Shown piece by piece: positions 43,985 through 52,005 of a DNA stretch of 64,000 nucleotides (positions are counted from its first letter, which is position 1; each line of letters begins with the position of its first letter). The notes beneath the pieces are model-generated. The model searched no databases and was not told the origin of the DNA. It saw nothing but the letters and a program-made list of their open reading frames with translations. Made by a program: the position numbers and the translations under genes. This DNA is from Eisenbergiella tayi (lineage in GTDB: Bacteria; Bacillota; Clostridia; Lachnospirales; Lachnospiraceae), in NCBI RefSeq assembly GCF_001881565.1, contig NZ_MPDJ01000002.1, forward strand, positions 248,001 through 312,000, written 5' to 3'.

Positions 43985-44012
43985 CGAAAAAAGGGAATCC
44001 TTCGATTCCCTT
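43985..44012 (-). terminator. Terminator of dapA-dapB
   Basis: Perfect 9-bp stem AAGGGAATC/GATTCCCTT (43991-43999 with 44004-44012), four-base loop and T-run on the minus strand, 18 nt past the dapB stop. Confidence 0.88.
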
Positions 44013-44029
44013 ATTCTTATCCGAAGGCT

Positions 44030-44815
44030 TTACGCGCCCTCGATCACATCACTCATGTCATATAACCCCGCAGGTTTTGCTTTCAGGAATTTAGCCGCCT
44101 GTACCGCACCCTTGGCAAATACATTTTTGGAGTATGCCGTATGGGAAAAGGTTATCACCTCATCCTCTCCTGCGAAAATCACGTCATGGTCTCCTACTAT
44201 TGTACCACCGCGCACCGCAGAAAGTCCAATCTCTTTTGCATCCCTTTTCTGTCTTCTGGTGCTTCTGTCATAAACATATGTATACTCGTTATTAAATTCT
44301 TCATTTATGGAATCCGCCAGAGCCAGAGCCGTGCCGCTGGGAGCGTCCACCTTCTGGTTATGATGCTTCTCCACAATTTCAATGTCAAAGCCCGCTGGAG
44401 CCAGAACGCCTGCCGCTTCCTTGAGAAGCTTGAGAAGCAGGTTGATTCCCATAGACATATTGGCGGATTTGAGCACCGCCGTTTTTCCGGCCACCGTCTT
44501 CACCCGTTCCAGCTGCTCCGGAGTAAGCCCCGTAGTGCACAGTACAACAGGCATCTGCACCGCCCCGCAATAATCCAGCAGCTTATCCGCCGCCGCAGCG
44601 GAAGAGAAATCAATGACCACATCCGCCTTCAGTGACTCATCCTTTTCCCATGCCTGCCTGTAATCTTCCAGGCTTTTGAATACCGGATAGGGATTGGTTA
44701 TATGATCCGACACATCCACACCGGCAATAATTTCCGTCTCACTGTCTGAAGCCGCCAGACGGGCAATCACCTGTCCCATATGGCCGTTGCAGCCGTGCAT
44801 CAATATTTTTACCAT
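44030..44815 (-). CDS. dapB: 4-hydroxy-tetrahydrodipicolinate reductase
   Basis: 261 residues. Nucleotide-binding start VKILMHGCNGHMGQVIARLA, active-site region EKHHNQKVDAPSGTALALAD (His-His and Lys) and GGTIVGDHDVIFAGEDEVIT. It reduces the dapA product with NAD(P)H on the way to diaminopimelate and lysine. It starts 12 nt after the dapA stop and is cotranscribed. Confidence 0.97.
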   Translation of the reverse strand: MVKILMHGCNGHMGQVIARLAASDSETEIIAGVDVSDHITNPYPVFKSLEDYRQAWEKDESLKADVVIDFSSAAAADKLLDYCGAVQMPVVLCTTGLTPEQLERVKTVAGKTAVLKSANMSMGINLLLKLLKEAAGVLAPAGFDIEIVEKHHNQKVDAPSGTALALADSINEEFNNEYTYVYDRSTRRQKRDAKEIGLSAVRGGTIVGDHDVIFAGEDEVITFSHTAYSKNVFAKGAVQAAKFLKAKPAGLYDMSDVIEGA

Positions 44816-44827
44816 ATTGTTCTCTCC

Positions 44828-45715
44828 TTACAGGATTCCATAATCCTTCATGGCTTTTTCCAGCTTCACTGCATTTTCCTCTTCCATCTCCGTCAGCGGA
44901 CGTCTCAGAGGGCCTGCCTGAAGTCCCATCAGGTTCATAGCCTTCTTAACCGGAATGGGATTCACTTCACAGAACAATGCCTTGCATAAAGGAATGGCAT
45001 CCAGCTGAAGCTTACGGCTTCCCGCCACATCTCCTGCAAAGAATCTGGCACAGATATCATGGGTCTGTCTGGGAGCCACGTTGGAAAGGACGGAAATCAC
45101 ACCTTTTCCGCCAAGGGACAGAAGCGGCACTATCTGATCGTCATTTCCGGAATAGAGATCCACATCATCACCCGCCATGCTCATCAGCTGGGCGATCTGG
45201 CTGATATTTCCGGTGGCGTCTTTTACACCGACAATATTGGGAACCTCCCTGCACAGCCTTACCACGGTTTCCGGCAATATATTCACACCGCCGGTCCTGC
45301 CCGGGATATTATAAAGAATCATGGGAACCTTAATGGATTCCGCCACGATTTTAAAATGCTCGAACAGCCCCTTCTGCGTCGCTTTATTATAATAAGGAGT
45401 TACAACGAGGACTCCGTCCACACCGGCTTTTTCCGCCTCCTGGGAAAGGAAAACCGCGGTTTCCGTACAGTTGGAACCTGTTCCGGCGATAACGGGAATC
45501 CTGCCCGCCGTCTTTTTAACACAATACCGGATCACATCCAGATGCTCCTCATGGGTCAGCGTGGAAGCCTCGCCTGTGGTGCCGCATACGATGATGGCAT
45601 CGGTGCCTCCGGCGATCTGCGCCTCAATATGTTCCCCGAATTTTTCATAATTTACACTTCCGTCCTCATGAAAAGGGGTGATAATTGCTACTCCTGCTCC
45701 TTCAAAAATTGCCAT
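44828..45715 (-). CDS. dapA: 4-hydroxy-tetrahydrodipicolinate synthase
   Basis: 295 residues from the ATG at 45715 (AGGAGGAG site); the frame remains open upstream but without family similarity. Motifs: GTTGEASTLTHEEH, VVTPYYNKATQKGL (catalytic Tyr), YNIPGRTGVN-like text and IVGVKDATGNI with the Schiff-base Lys. It condenses pyruvate with aspartate semialdehyde, the first step specific to DAP/lysine. Confidence 0.97.
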   Translation of the reverse strand: MAIFEGAGVAIITPFHEDGSVNYEKFGEHIEAQIAGGTDAIIVCGTTGEASTLTHEEHLDVIRYCVKKTAGRIPVIAGTGSNCTETAVFLSQEAEKAGVDGVLVVTPYYNKATQKGLFEHFKIVAESIKVPMILYNIPGRTGGVNILPETVVRLCREVPNIVGVKDATGNISQIAQLMSMAGDDVDLYSGNDDQIVPLLSLGGKGVISVLSNVAPRQTHDICARFFAGDVAGSRKLQLDAIPLCKALFCEVNPIPVKKAMNLMGLQAGPLRRPLTEMEEENAVKLEKAMKDYGIL

Positions 45716-45875
45716 ATGCTCCTCCTTATTTTCAACGCTTTTCCCGCGCTGTCTGTTGCGGCAGCAAAGCTGCCTGATGAAATGCATAAACAAAAGCCTT
45801 CCGGCGGCGGCCTCCGGAAACTGCCATGCAGTTTCTCTGAGCTCCGTCCCTTTGCCTGCGTATTTTCCCATGGTC

Positions 45876-45926
45876 AAAAAAATTCTCCGGCCATCCAATT
45901 ATGTAAAAATACGGAGGCAGCCGGAG
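45876..45926 (-). terminator. Terminator or attenuator in the dapA leader
   Basis: On the minus strand CTCCGGC-like arms (45920-45926 with 45885-45891) are followed by seven T (45876-45882), about 160 nt before dapA. Between it and the ATG lie two further perfect hairpins (GAAACTGC/GCAGTTTC and GGCAGC/GCTGCC). It could shield dapA from read-through or be an attenuator; the lysine-riboswitch consensus was not found. Confidence 0.55.
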
Positions 45927-46107
45927 ATTATCTTCTCTTTATGATAGCGCCCCATCTTTTACAGATGACAGTCATACGGTTCTTCACCGCATGCCCAAGA
46001 TTCAGGCACCAGGCCCCCTCCTCTTTCGGCGCTCTCCCCTTTTCCTTTTCTTCTTCTGTGCCTGTCACATCCGAAAAGGTACTCCTGAATCACGCAACCT
46101 CTATCTA

Positions 46108-46165
46108 AAAATAATCATAGCACGCAGTACGGTTCCTGTCAACGCACAGATGCTATGATTATTTT
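46108..46165 (-). terminator. Terminator of the CobO-like gene
   Basis: Perfect 15-bp A/T-rich stem (46108-46122 with 46151-46165) with a 28-nt loop; the minus-strand reading ends in TTTTTAG. It lies 50 nt past the CobO-like stop. Confidence 0.65.
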
Positions 46166-46215
46166 CCTGTTTTCTATTCAATTATGTTACGGTCTTCCCG
46201 GGCTGGAAACACCCT

Positions 46216-46701
46216 TTATTTCACCGTACGGATTTCAGATACATAATCGGCAAGAGCGCAGACATCATCCTCCAGGGATATTCCTGTCATTATGATATCC
46301 GTCTCCCCGTCTCTCATATCCAGCACATTTTTCAAATCCGCTATGGTAATAATATGATTATCAACAAGCCCCAGCACCTCATCCAGGATCAGCATATCGC
46401 ATTCCCCCGTACTGAGGACCTTTTTGGCAAAATTCAGGCCATTTCTGATATTCTGTACCTCTTCTTCCTGCTTTTCTCTGGGAAGAGCCACAAAATCTTC
46501 GTTGGATTTTTCGAAACGGAAAAGCTTGATTCCCGGCTCCAGCCTGCGCGGATATTCATCCTCAGTCAATCCCTTGCCTTTCAGGAACTGGATGATTACC
46601 ACCCTCGCCCCCTTAGCCGCCGCTATCAGCCCACAGCCGATGGCCGCCGGCGATTTGCCGTGTCCCTTTCCTCCATAAATATAAACCTTACCTTCAGCCA
46701 T
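46216..46701 (-). CDS. CobO/BtuR-like ATP:corrinoid adenosyltransferase family protein
   Basis: 161 residues. P-loop YIYGGKGHGKSPAAIGCGLI (about 7-27), then VVIIQFLKGKGLTEDEYPRR and the Walker-B-like CDMLILDEVLGLVDNHI, the three marks of the CobO family. The loop has Gly-Lys-Ser-Pro where most CobO have Gly-Lys-Thr-Thr, and the protein is shorter than usual (about 180-200). It may adenosylate cobalamin or be a divergent relative with another role. No cobalamin genes or riboswitch are next to it. Confidence 0.8.
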   Translation of the reverse strand: MAEGKVYIYGGKGHGKSPAAIGCGLIAAAKGARVVIIQFLKGKGLTEDEYPRRLEPGIKLFRFEKSNEDFVALPREKQEEEVQNIRNGLNFAKKVLSTGECDMLILDEVLGLVDNHIITIADLKNVLDMRDGETDIIMTGISLEDDVCALADYVSEIRTVK

Positions 46702-46960
46702 ACATTCGCCCCTCTACGGTATTCTGCGGCACCGGACCGCTATCGTCATTCGTTGCAGCGCCCGCCCTGCAGATATCCGGAATCAAATGCCTTCATACTG
46801 CCTGCGGGGTCTGATACTCCCGGACTTGCGCTGCTGCACATAAACTGCTGCGGAGTATTTGACCTGTTAATGATACCATAAGCATCGTATCGATGCAACT
46901 TTTATTCCTTTCGGGAAGCCTGTTCGTTACTGCTGTCCCCCTGCGGGTACGCGGCAATGT

Positions 46961-47590
46961 CTATTCCTCAATGAGCTCCAGCTTGCTGACAGATACCTCA
47001 TAGGCAATTCTTTTTTCCAGCTGCTCTTCCCCTACTTTTTTCATATATTCACGGCTCTGGATCCTGCCCCATACTTCACAGCGCTCCCCTACATTGAATC
47101 CGCCGGCAAAACGGGCGTTGCGGCCCCAGCAGATACAGGGGATATAATCGGACTTTCCGTAAGGCCGGTTTACAGCCAGGAGCACATCGGCAATTTCCCT
47201 TCCCAAAGGCGTTTTACGGTAAACCGGTTCCTTGCAGATATAGCCGTCCAGATATATCTGATTGGTTTTGGAGCTTTCCTCCAGTTCCTCCACAAATTCA
47301 ATTTCCCTTGCAAACACGGATAAGATCAGTCTGTTCTTTCTCTCCTCGTGGCGGTTATAGGACCTGAACTGCCCGGATACGCACACATAAGCGCCCTTAT
47401 AGTCCTCCTCCACATCAAGGAGCCTTTCGGATACCATCAGAGGAATGATGTCATAGGAGTCGCTGAGTCTGGCTACCTCCACATCCACCATGTAAAAGCC
47501 CTCTCCGAAAATCTCGTGGCTGAATGTAAAGTCACTCACGATTTTCCCCATGATGATCACCTGGTTGTTTTCAATTACCTTATCTGTCAT
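46961..47590 (-). CDS. Single-stranded DNA-binding protein-like, two OB folds
   Basis: 209 residues. Two OB-like halves: residues 5-100 (NNQVIIMGKIVSDFTFSHEI to LILSVFAREIEFVEEL) and 108-205 (NQIYLDGYICKEPVYRKTPL, GREIADVLLAVNRPYGKSDY, PCICWGRNARFAGGF). The second half has the standard SSB pattern; the first is divergent. There is no acidic Gly/Pro tail with the DDDIPF-type end, so it probably is not the replication SSB but the accessory type common in Clostridia. Confidence 0.82.
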   Translation of the reverse strand: MTDKVIENNQVIIMGKIVSDFTFSHEIFGEGFYMVDVEVARLSDSYDIIPLMVSERLLDVEEDYKGAYVCVSGQFRSYNRHEERKNRLILSVFAREIEFVEELEESSKTNQIYLDGYICKEPVYRKTPLGREIADVLLAVNRPYGKSDYIPCICWGRNARFAGGFNVGERCEVWGRIQSREYMKKVGEEQLEKRIAYEVSVSKLELIEE

Positions 47591-47890
47591 TTTTTGTTCT
47601 CCCTTCTTGGGCTTCGATTTGACCGAAACCGCTTTTAAGAATTTTTTCCTGTCATGTATTACTATTTTATGGCAGCAAACCCGATCCTAGAACCGCCATG
47701 GGTCGCCGCAATTTCCGGAAAATCGACAGATATCGGGGGTTTTTGCAGTTTTAAGGTTGCAAGATGAAAATATCAGTGCTATACTATTTAAGTTTGATGT
47801 CAGTTGTATAATAATAAGGTAACTGTCCGAAACTTCTCCTGTAGCCCTTTGCGCGGGACAACATCGGAATAAACGGTATAGGAAGGGAAT
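47591..47890. other. Divergent intergenic region ahead of typA
   Basis: 300 nt between the SSB-like gene (minus) and typA (plus). It contains the typA promoter at 47757-47785 and a second TATAAT at about 47807-47812 without a good -35. No gene or known RNA element seen. Confidence 0.5.
47757..47785 (+). promoter_or_regulatory. Promoter of typA
   Basis: TTGCAA (47757-47762), exact 17-nt spacer and TATACT (47780-47785), giving a leader of about 105 nt. Confidence 0.7.
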
Positions 47891-47896
47891 TTGAGT

Positions 47897-49729
47897 ATGA
47901 TTCAAAAAAGAGAAGATGTGAGAAATGTGGCTATTATCGCTCACGTTGACCACGGTAAAACAACTCTGGTGGATGAGCTTTTGAAGCAGAGCGGTGTTTT
48001 CAGGGAAAACCAGGATGTGGCGGAGAGGGTCATGGACTCCAATGCTATTGAGCGGGAAAGAGGTATTACCATTCTTTCCAAAAATACGGCCGTTACGTAT
48101 AAAGGAACTAAGATCAATATTATTGATACCCCCGGACATGCGGATTTCGGCGGTGAAGTGGAACGTGTGCTTAAAATGGTGAACGGGGTTATTCTGGTGG
48201 TGGATGCTTTTGAAGGCCCTATGCCCCAGACAAAATTCGTGCTGCGCAAGGCTCTGGAGCTGCAGCTTTCCGTTATTGTGTGTGTGAATAAGATTGACCG
48301 TCCTGAGGCAAGGCCCATCGCTGTTGTGGATGAGGTTCTGGAGCTTTTCATGGATCTGGATGCCAATGACGAACAGCTGGACTGTCCGTTTGTGTTCGCT
48401 TCCGCCAAGACAGGAAGCGCCACTTTGAACCTCACGGTAAAGAATAAGGATATGAAGCCTCTTTTCGATACTATCCTGGATTATATTCCTGCCCCCGAAG
48501 GGGATCCTGATGCAGGGACGCAGCTGCTTGTGAGCACTATCGATTATAACGAATATGTGGGGCGTATCGGCGTAGGCAAAGTGGATAACGGCATCATCTC
48601 CGAAGGCCAGGAGGTCGTGATTGTAAACCATCATGAACCGGAAAAGCAGAAACGAGTGAAGGTGAGCAAGCTGTATGAATTCGACGGACTGAGCAAGGTT
48701 CCCGTCAAATCTTCTTCCATGGGATCCATTGTGGCGATTTCCGGAATCACGGATATTCATATCGGAGATACCTTATGCTCTCCTGAAAATCCGAAGCCCA
48801 TTCCTTTTCAGAAGATTTCGGAGCCTACGATCGCCATGCATTTTATCGTAAATGATTCGCCTTTTGCCGGACAGGAAGGCAAATTCGTGACCAGCCGCCA
48901 CCTTCGGGACAGACTGTTCCGTGAGCTGAATACGGATGTTTCCCTTCGGGTCGAGGAAACGGATACCACCGAAAGCTTCAAGGTTTCGGGCCGGGGCGAG
49001 CTTCATCTGTCCGTCCTCATCGAGAATATGCGCCGGGAAGGTTTTGAATTTGCAGTGAGCAAAGCGGAAGTTCTTTATAAGACAGACGAGCACGGCAAAC
49101 GGCTGGAGCCTATGGAAACCGCTTATATCGATGTACCGGAAGCATTTTCCGGCAGTGTTATCGAAAAGCTGAGCCAGCGGAAGGGTGAGCTCGTCAACAT
49201 GAGCGCTGCCAACGGCGGCTATACCCGCCTGGAATTCAACATTCCTTCCCGCGGCTTAATCGGTTACCGCGGGGAATTCCTGACGGATACCAAGGGGAAC
49301 GGAATCATGAATACGGCCTTCGCGGGCTACGGCCCTTATAAGGGGGAAATCCAGTACCGTAAGCAGGGTTCCCTCATAGCCTATGAAACCGGCGAGTCTA
49401 TTACCTATGGCCTGTTTAACGCCCAGGAGCGCGGAACCCTGTTCATCGGACCCGGCGAACGGGTATATGCCGGCATGGTTATCGGACAGAACGGCAGAGG
49501 GGAAGATATTGAGGTCAACGTATGCAAGAAGAAACAGCTGACCAATACCCGATCCTCCAGCGCGGATGAATCCCTCCGTCTCAGCCCTCCGAGGATTTTA
49601 AGCCTGGAGCAGGCCCTGGATTTCATAGAAACGGACGAGCTTTTGGAGGTTACCCCCAAGAACCTGCGTATCCGCAAAAAAATCCTGGATCCTACCAAGA
49701 GAAAAAGAGCGAATATAAATAGAAATTAA
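47897..49729 (+). CDS. typA: Translational GTPase TypA/BipA
   Basis: 610 residues from the ATG at 47897 (a TTG two codons upstream is possible; AAGGGAA fits the ATG better). GTPase motifs: AHVDHGKTTLVDELL (G1), the G2 region RERGITILSKNTA, DTPGHADFGGEVERV (G3), NKIDRPEARP (G4), ASAKTGSA (G5). Then the EF-G-like domains and the BipA-specific C-terminal domain (SSSADESLRLSPPRILSLEQ). It binds the ribosome and helps 50S assembly and growth under stress. Confidence 0.97.
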   Translation: MIQKREDVRNVAIIAHVDHGKTTLVDELLKQSGVFRENQDVAERVMDSNAIERERGITILSKNTAVTYKGTKINIIDTPGHADFGGEVERVLKMVNGVILVVDAFEGPMPQTKFVLRKALELQLSVIVCVNKIDRPEARPIAVVDEVLELFMDLDANDEQLDCPFVFASAKTGSATLNLTVKNKDMKPLFDTILDYIPAPEGDPDAGTQLLVSTIDYNEYVGRIGVGKVDNGIISEGQEVVIVNHHEPEKQKRVKVSKLYEFDGLSKVPVKSSSMGSIVAISGITDIHIGDTLCSPENPKPIPFQKISEPTIAMHFIVNDSPFAGQEGKFVTSRHLRDRLFRELNTDVSLRVEETDTTESFKVSGRGELHLSVLIENMRREGFEFAVSKAEVLYKTDEHGKRLEPMETAYIDVPEAFSGSVIEKLSQRKGELVNMSAANGGYTRLEFNIPSRGLIGYRGEFLTDTKGNGIMNTAFAGYGPYKGEIQYRKQGSLIAYETGESITYGLFNAQERGTLFIGPGERVYAGMVIGQNGRGEDIEVNVCKKKQLTNTRSSSADESLRLSPPRILSLEQALDFIETDELLEVTPKNLRIRKKILDPTKRKRANINRN

Positions 49730-49739
49730 TGCCTTGCAA

Positions 49740-49775
49740 GGCCGTCCTGCTTCCATTCAGCAGGACGGCCTTTTT
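49740..49775 (+). terminator. Terminator of typA
   Basis: Perfect 12-bp stem (49740-49751 with 49759-49770), 7-nt loop, TTTTT tail. Confidence 0.92.
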
Positions 49776-49791
49776 ATTTTTTCCATCCCTG

Positions 49792-49820
49792 TTGACATCA
49801 GTATCTAATGCAGTTATACT
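49792..49820 (+). promoter_or_regulatory. Promoter of the ROK regulator gene
   Basis: TTGACA (49792-49797), 17-nt spacer, TATACT (49815-49820). Near-consensus. Confidence 0.85.
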
Positions 49821-49829
49821 TTTATTATA

Positions 49830-49843
49830 AACTTTTATAAGTT
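49830..49843. promoter_or_regulatory. Candidate operator for the ROK regulator
   Basis: AACTTTTATAAGTT, a 14-nt inverted repeat just after the -10 box, positioned for repression by the gene's own product. Confidence 0.45.
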
Positions 49844-49873
49844 ATTGACAAAAGTTGCATAGGAGAATATGAT

Positions 49874-50914
49874 ATGGATTCCTTAACTGCCCGACCTAAC
49901 ATTTTAAAACAGGCCAACCTGTCCCTGATCCGACGCGTTATCAAAGCAAAGGGCACCTCAACCAGGGCGGAAATAGCCATTGAAACCAGGATCAGCTCCA
50001 CCACCGTACGTTCCCTGCTTTCCGAGATGCTGGAAAACGGGGAAATCGAAAGCATAGGCCTGGATGAATCCAGCGGAGGCCGGAAAGCGCAGAGATACCG
50101 CCTGAATCCGGAATTCTGTTACGGAGCGGCCTTCTGCCTTTTTGAAGACCATGTGGTTTTTCTGCTGGTCAATATATATGGGGAAATTGCAGAAAAAGAA
50201 GAACTGAAAATTCAGGACGGGAATGTCCGTCAGACTCTTCTCTCCTTTCTGGATGATCTAATCGAAAAAAAGGAAATCAAATCTATCGGGCTCGGGGTTC
50301 CCGGTATTGTAGAAAACGGCTGCTACTGGAAAAAGAGCAAAGAAGACGGAAACATGTATAAGTCGGACATCGGTATCTTTCTGTCGGAGAGATATCAGCT
50401 CCCCGTGATTATGGAAAACGACATAAACGCAACCGCAATCGGCTTCGGACGCTGTTATGCCAAAGAATTCCCGGAAGAGAATCCGGAGGATACCAACATG
50501 GCTTTTCTGCATTTTGAAGAACACTGTGTCAGCGCGGGCTTCATCAGCGCAGGCCGTATCATCCGGGGCTGCGGCAATTTTGCCGGCGAGCTGGGCCTTC
50601 TGCCCGTAGATGCGGACAGGCTGCTCGACGAATGTATGATGGATCCCATGGATGATGTCCAGTATGTCAACCTTATGATAAAAATCCTCAGCTGGGTATG
50701 CGGCATCCTGAACCCGGCTTACATCGCCCTTGGCGGCCCGGCCCTGCGTCCCGACTGCATCGGCGCCGTCAGCGACGGGCTCTCCGCTCTTCTGCCGGGG
50801 CACATGGCAGCGGAAATCCTGTATTCCCCGGATGTACGCCACGATTACTATGACGGCCTGGCCTCCCTTACGGCCGGACGCATATTTGAAGAAATCCAGT
50901 TTATCAGAGAATAA
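49874..50914 (+). CDS. ROK-family transcriptional regulator (XylR/NagC-like)
   Basis: 346 residues. N-terminal winged helix LIRRVIKAKGTSTRAEIAIE, ETRISSTTVRSLLSEML, then the ROK fold with SIGLGVPGIVENG, ENDINATAIGFGRCY (conserved Asp) and CGNFAGELGLLP. The CxCGxxGCxE zinc loop of typical ROK proteins is not present. It probably represses a sugar-use operon not located here; only its own gene has a candidate operator. Confidence 0.88.
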   Translation: MDSLTARPNILKQANLSLIRRVIKAKGTSTRAEIAIETRISSTTVRSLLSEMLENGEIESIGLDESSGGRKAQRYRLNPEFCYGAAFCLFEDHVVFLLVNIYGEIAEKEELKIQDGNVRQTLLSFLDDLIEKKEIKSIGLGVPGIVENGCYWKKSKEDGNMYKSDIGIFLSERYQLPVIMENDINATAIGFGRCYAKEFPEENPEDTNMAFLHFEEHCVSAGFISAGRIIRGCGNFAGELGLLPVDADRLLDECMMDPMDDVQYVNLMIKILSWVCGILNPAYIALGGPALRPDCIGAVSDGLSALLPGHMAAEILYSPDVRHDYYDGLASLTAGRIFEEIQFIRE

Positions 50915-50983
50915 TCCCTGCTCACAGTTCAGGCGTAACCGCCCTCCGTGGCGGGCGTGACTTTTCTTACGAGCATTTCTGCC

Positions 50984-51021
50984 GGCATGTACCGGCGGCC
51001 TTCCGGCCGCCGGTACATGCC
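50984..51021 (+). terminator. Very stable hairpin after the ROK gene
   Basis: Perfect 17-bp G/C-rich stem (50984-51000 with 51005-51021) with TTCC loop, preceded by another hairpin at about 50936-50962. No T-tract follows, so it may be a repeat-type intergenic hairpin rather than a simple terminator. Confidence 0.5.
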
Positions 51022-51065
51022 CCTTACTCTCCAAAACGCAATTCCATATTCTTCTGTTATAGTGA

Positions 51066-51358
51066 GGTTTAGATAAAAAACATAGGCGCCGCCGTCCGTG
51101 TCCCTGCCGCCTTTCGGCGCTGCCCGGTTCCCTCCTCCTTTCCCCTGCTGCACTGCAAGGATTCCTGTAAGGGGCGTATAAGCACGCCGGTCCTTAGGCT
51201 GCGTATTTTGCAGCCTTAGTACCGCTGCGTGATTATCCGAGCGAAAGCGTCCCCTGCAAGGAACCTTGCAGTGCAGCAGGGGAAAGGAGGAGGGAACCGG
51301 GCAGCGCCGAAAGACAGCAGGGACACGGACGGCGGCGCCTATGTTTTTTATCTAAACC
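51066..51358. repeat. Long hairpin element B with conserved core
   Basis: 95-bp arms (51066-51160 and 51264-51358) with two mismatches around a 103-nt core (51161-51263). The core aligns with that of element A along its length, including the GGCTGC/GCAGCC hairpin in place of GGTTGC/GCAACC (a compensatory change), but lacks A's extra AAACGAC hairpin. The arms are unrelated to A's except for about 20 nt next to the core (CCTGCTGC and AAGG). Confidence 0.9.
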
Positions 51359-51435
51359 CTGCTTGCTTCTGTTTGACTTTCCGGTTGAAAATCATTAAAC
51401 TGATTACATACGCAAACGCTGCAAAGGAGGAACAT

Positions 51436-52005
51436 ATGGCTGATTCCAACATAACAAAAAACGCTCTCGCTTCTTCCTTAAAATCCCTGATGGAGCAAAA
51501 GCCATTTCAAAAAATAAATGTAAACGATATCTGTGAAGGCTGCGGCATGAACCGGAAAAGCTTTTATTACCACTTCAAGGATAAATATGATCTGGTAAAC
51601 TGGATATTCTATACCGAATTTGTATCCCATATCCATGTGGAGCTTTACGACAACGGCTGGGATCTTCTGGTGGATGTATGCCGCTATTTTGAAAGCGAAA
51701 GGAACTTCTACCGCTGCGCCCTGGCGATTAAGGGCCAGAATTCCTTCCAGGATTATTTCCTTGAAATTATCAGGCCGCTGATCCCTATCTTTCTTTCCGA
51801 CAGCTTAAAAACCTCTGAGGATCAGCAGTTTTTACTGAATTTCTTCTATGACGGGCTGATTTCCTCCCTGATCCGCTGGCTGTCCGAGGAAAATGAAACC
51901 ACTGCCGAAGAATTCACAGGCCACCTGAAAAGTGTCCTTCTCCTTTTTGCCGAAGAAATCTTCAATAATCTGAAAGACACTCCTTCCGCTCCTCAGCCTG
52001 ACTGA
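51436..52005 (+). CDS. TetR/AcrR-family regulator
   Basis: 189 residues from the ATG at 51436 (AAAGGAGG). Helix-turn-helix FQKINVNDICEGCGMNRKSF, YYHFKDKYDLVNWIF, followed by a ligand domain like TetR_C_8 (DhaS-like). Its 3' end overlaps the 3' end of the convergent flippase-like gene by 44 nt. It may regulate the adjacent radical SAM/flippase genes through the palindromes at 54503-54554. Confidence 0.9.
   Translation: MADSNITKNALASSLKSLMEQKPFQKINVNDICEGCGMNRKSFYYHFKDKYDLVNWIFYTEFVSHIHVELYDNGWDLLVDVCRYFESERNFYRCALAIKGQNSFQDYFLEIIRPLIPIFLSDSLKTSEDQQFLLNFFYDGLISSLIRWLSEENETTAEEFTGHLKSVLLLFAEEIFNNLKDTPSAPQPD

Noticed and set aside
45716..45960. Lysine riboswitch or T-box upstream of dapA
   Set aside because: Neither the lysine-box conserved bases nor the T-box AGGGTGGNACCGCG string was found.
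45059..46108. 349-residue open frame on the plus strand
   Set aside because: Antisense to dapA and its leader; no recognisable features.
46702..46960. Cobalamin riboswitch upstream of the CobO-like gene
   Set aside because: No B12-box (GCCACTG) or the surrounding conserved arrangement was seen on the minus strand.
47687..48760. 357-residue open frame on the minus strand
   Set aside because: Antisense to typA and its promoter region; composition is His/Leu/Ile-rich as expected for a shadow frame.
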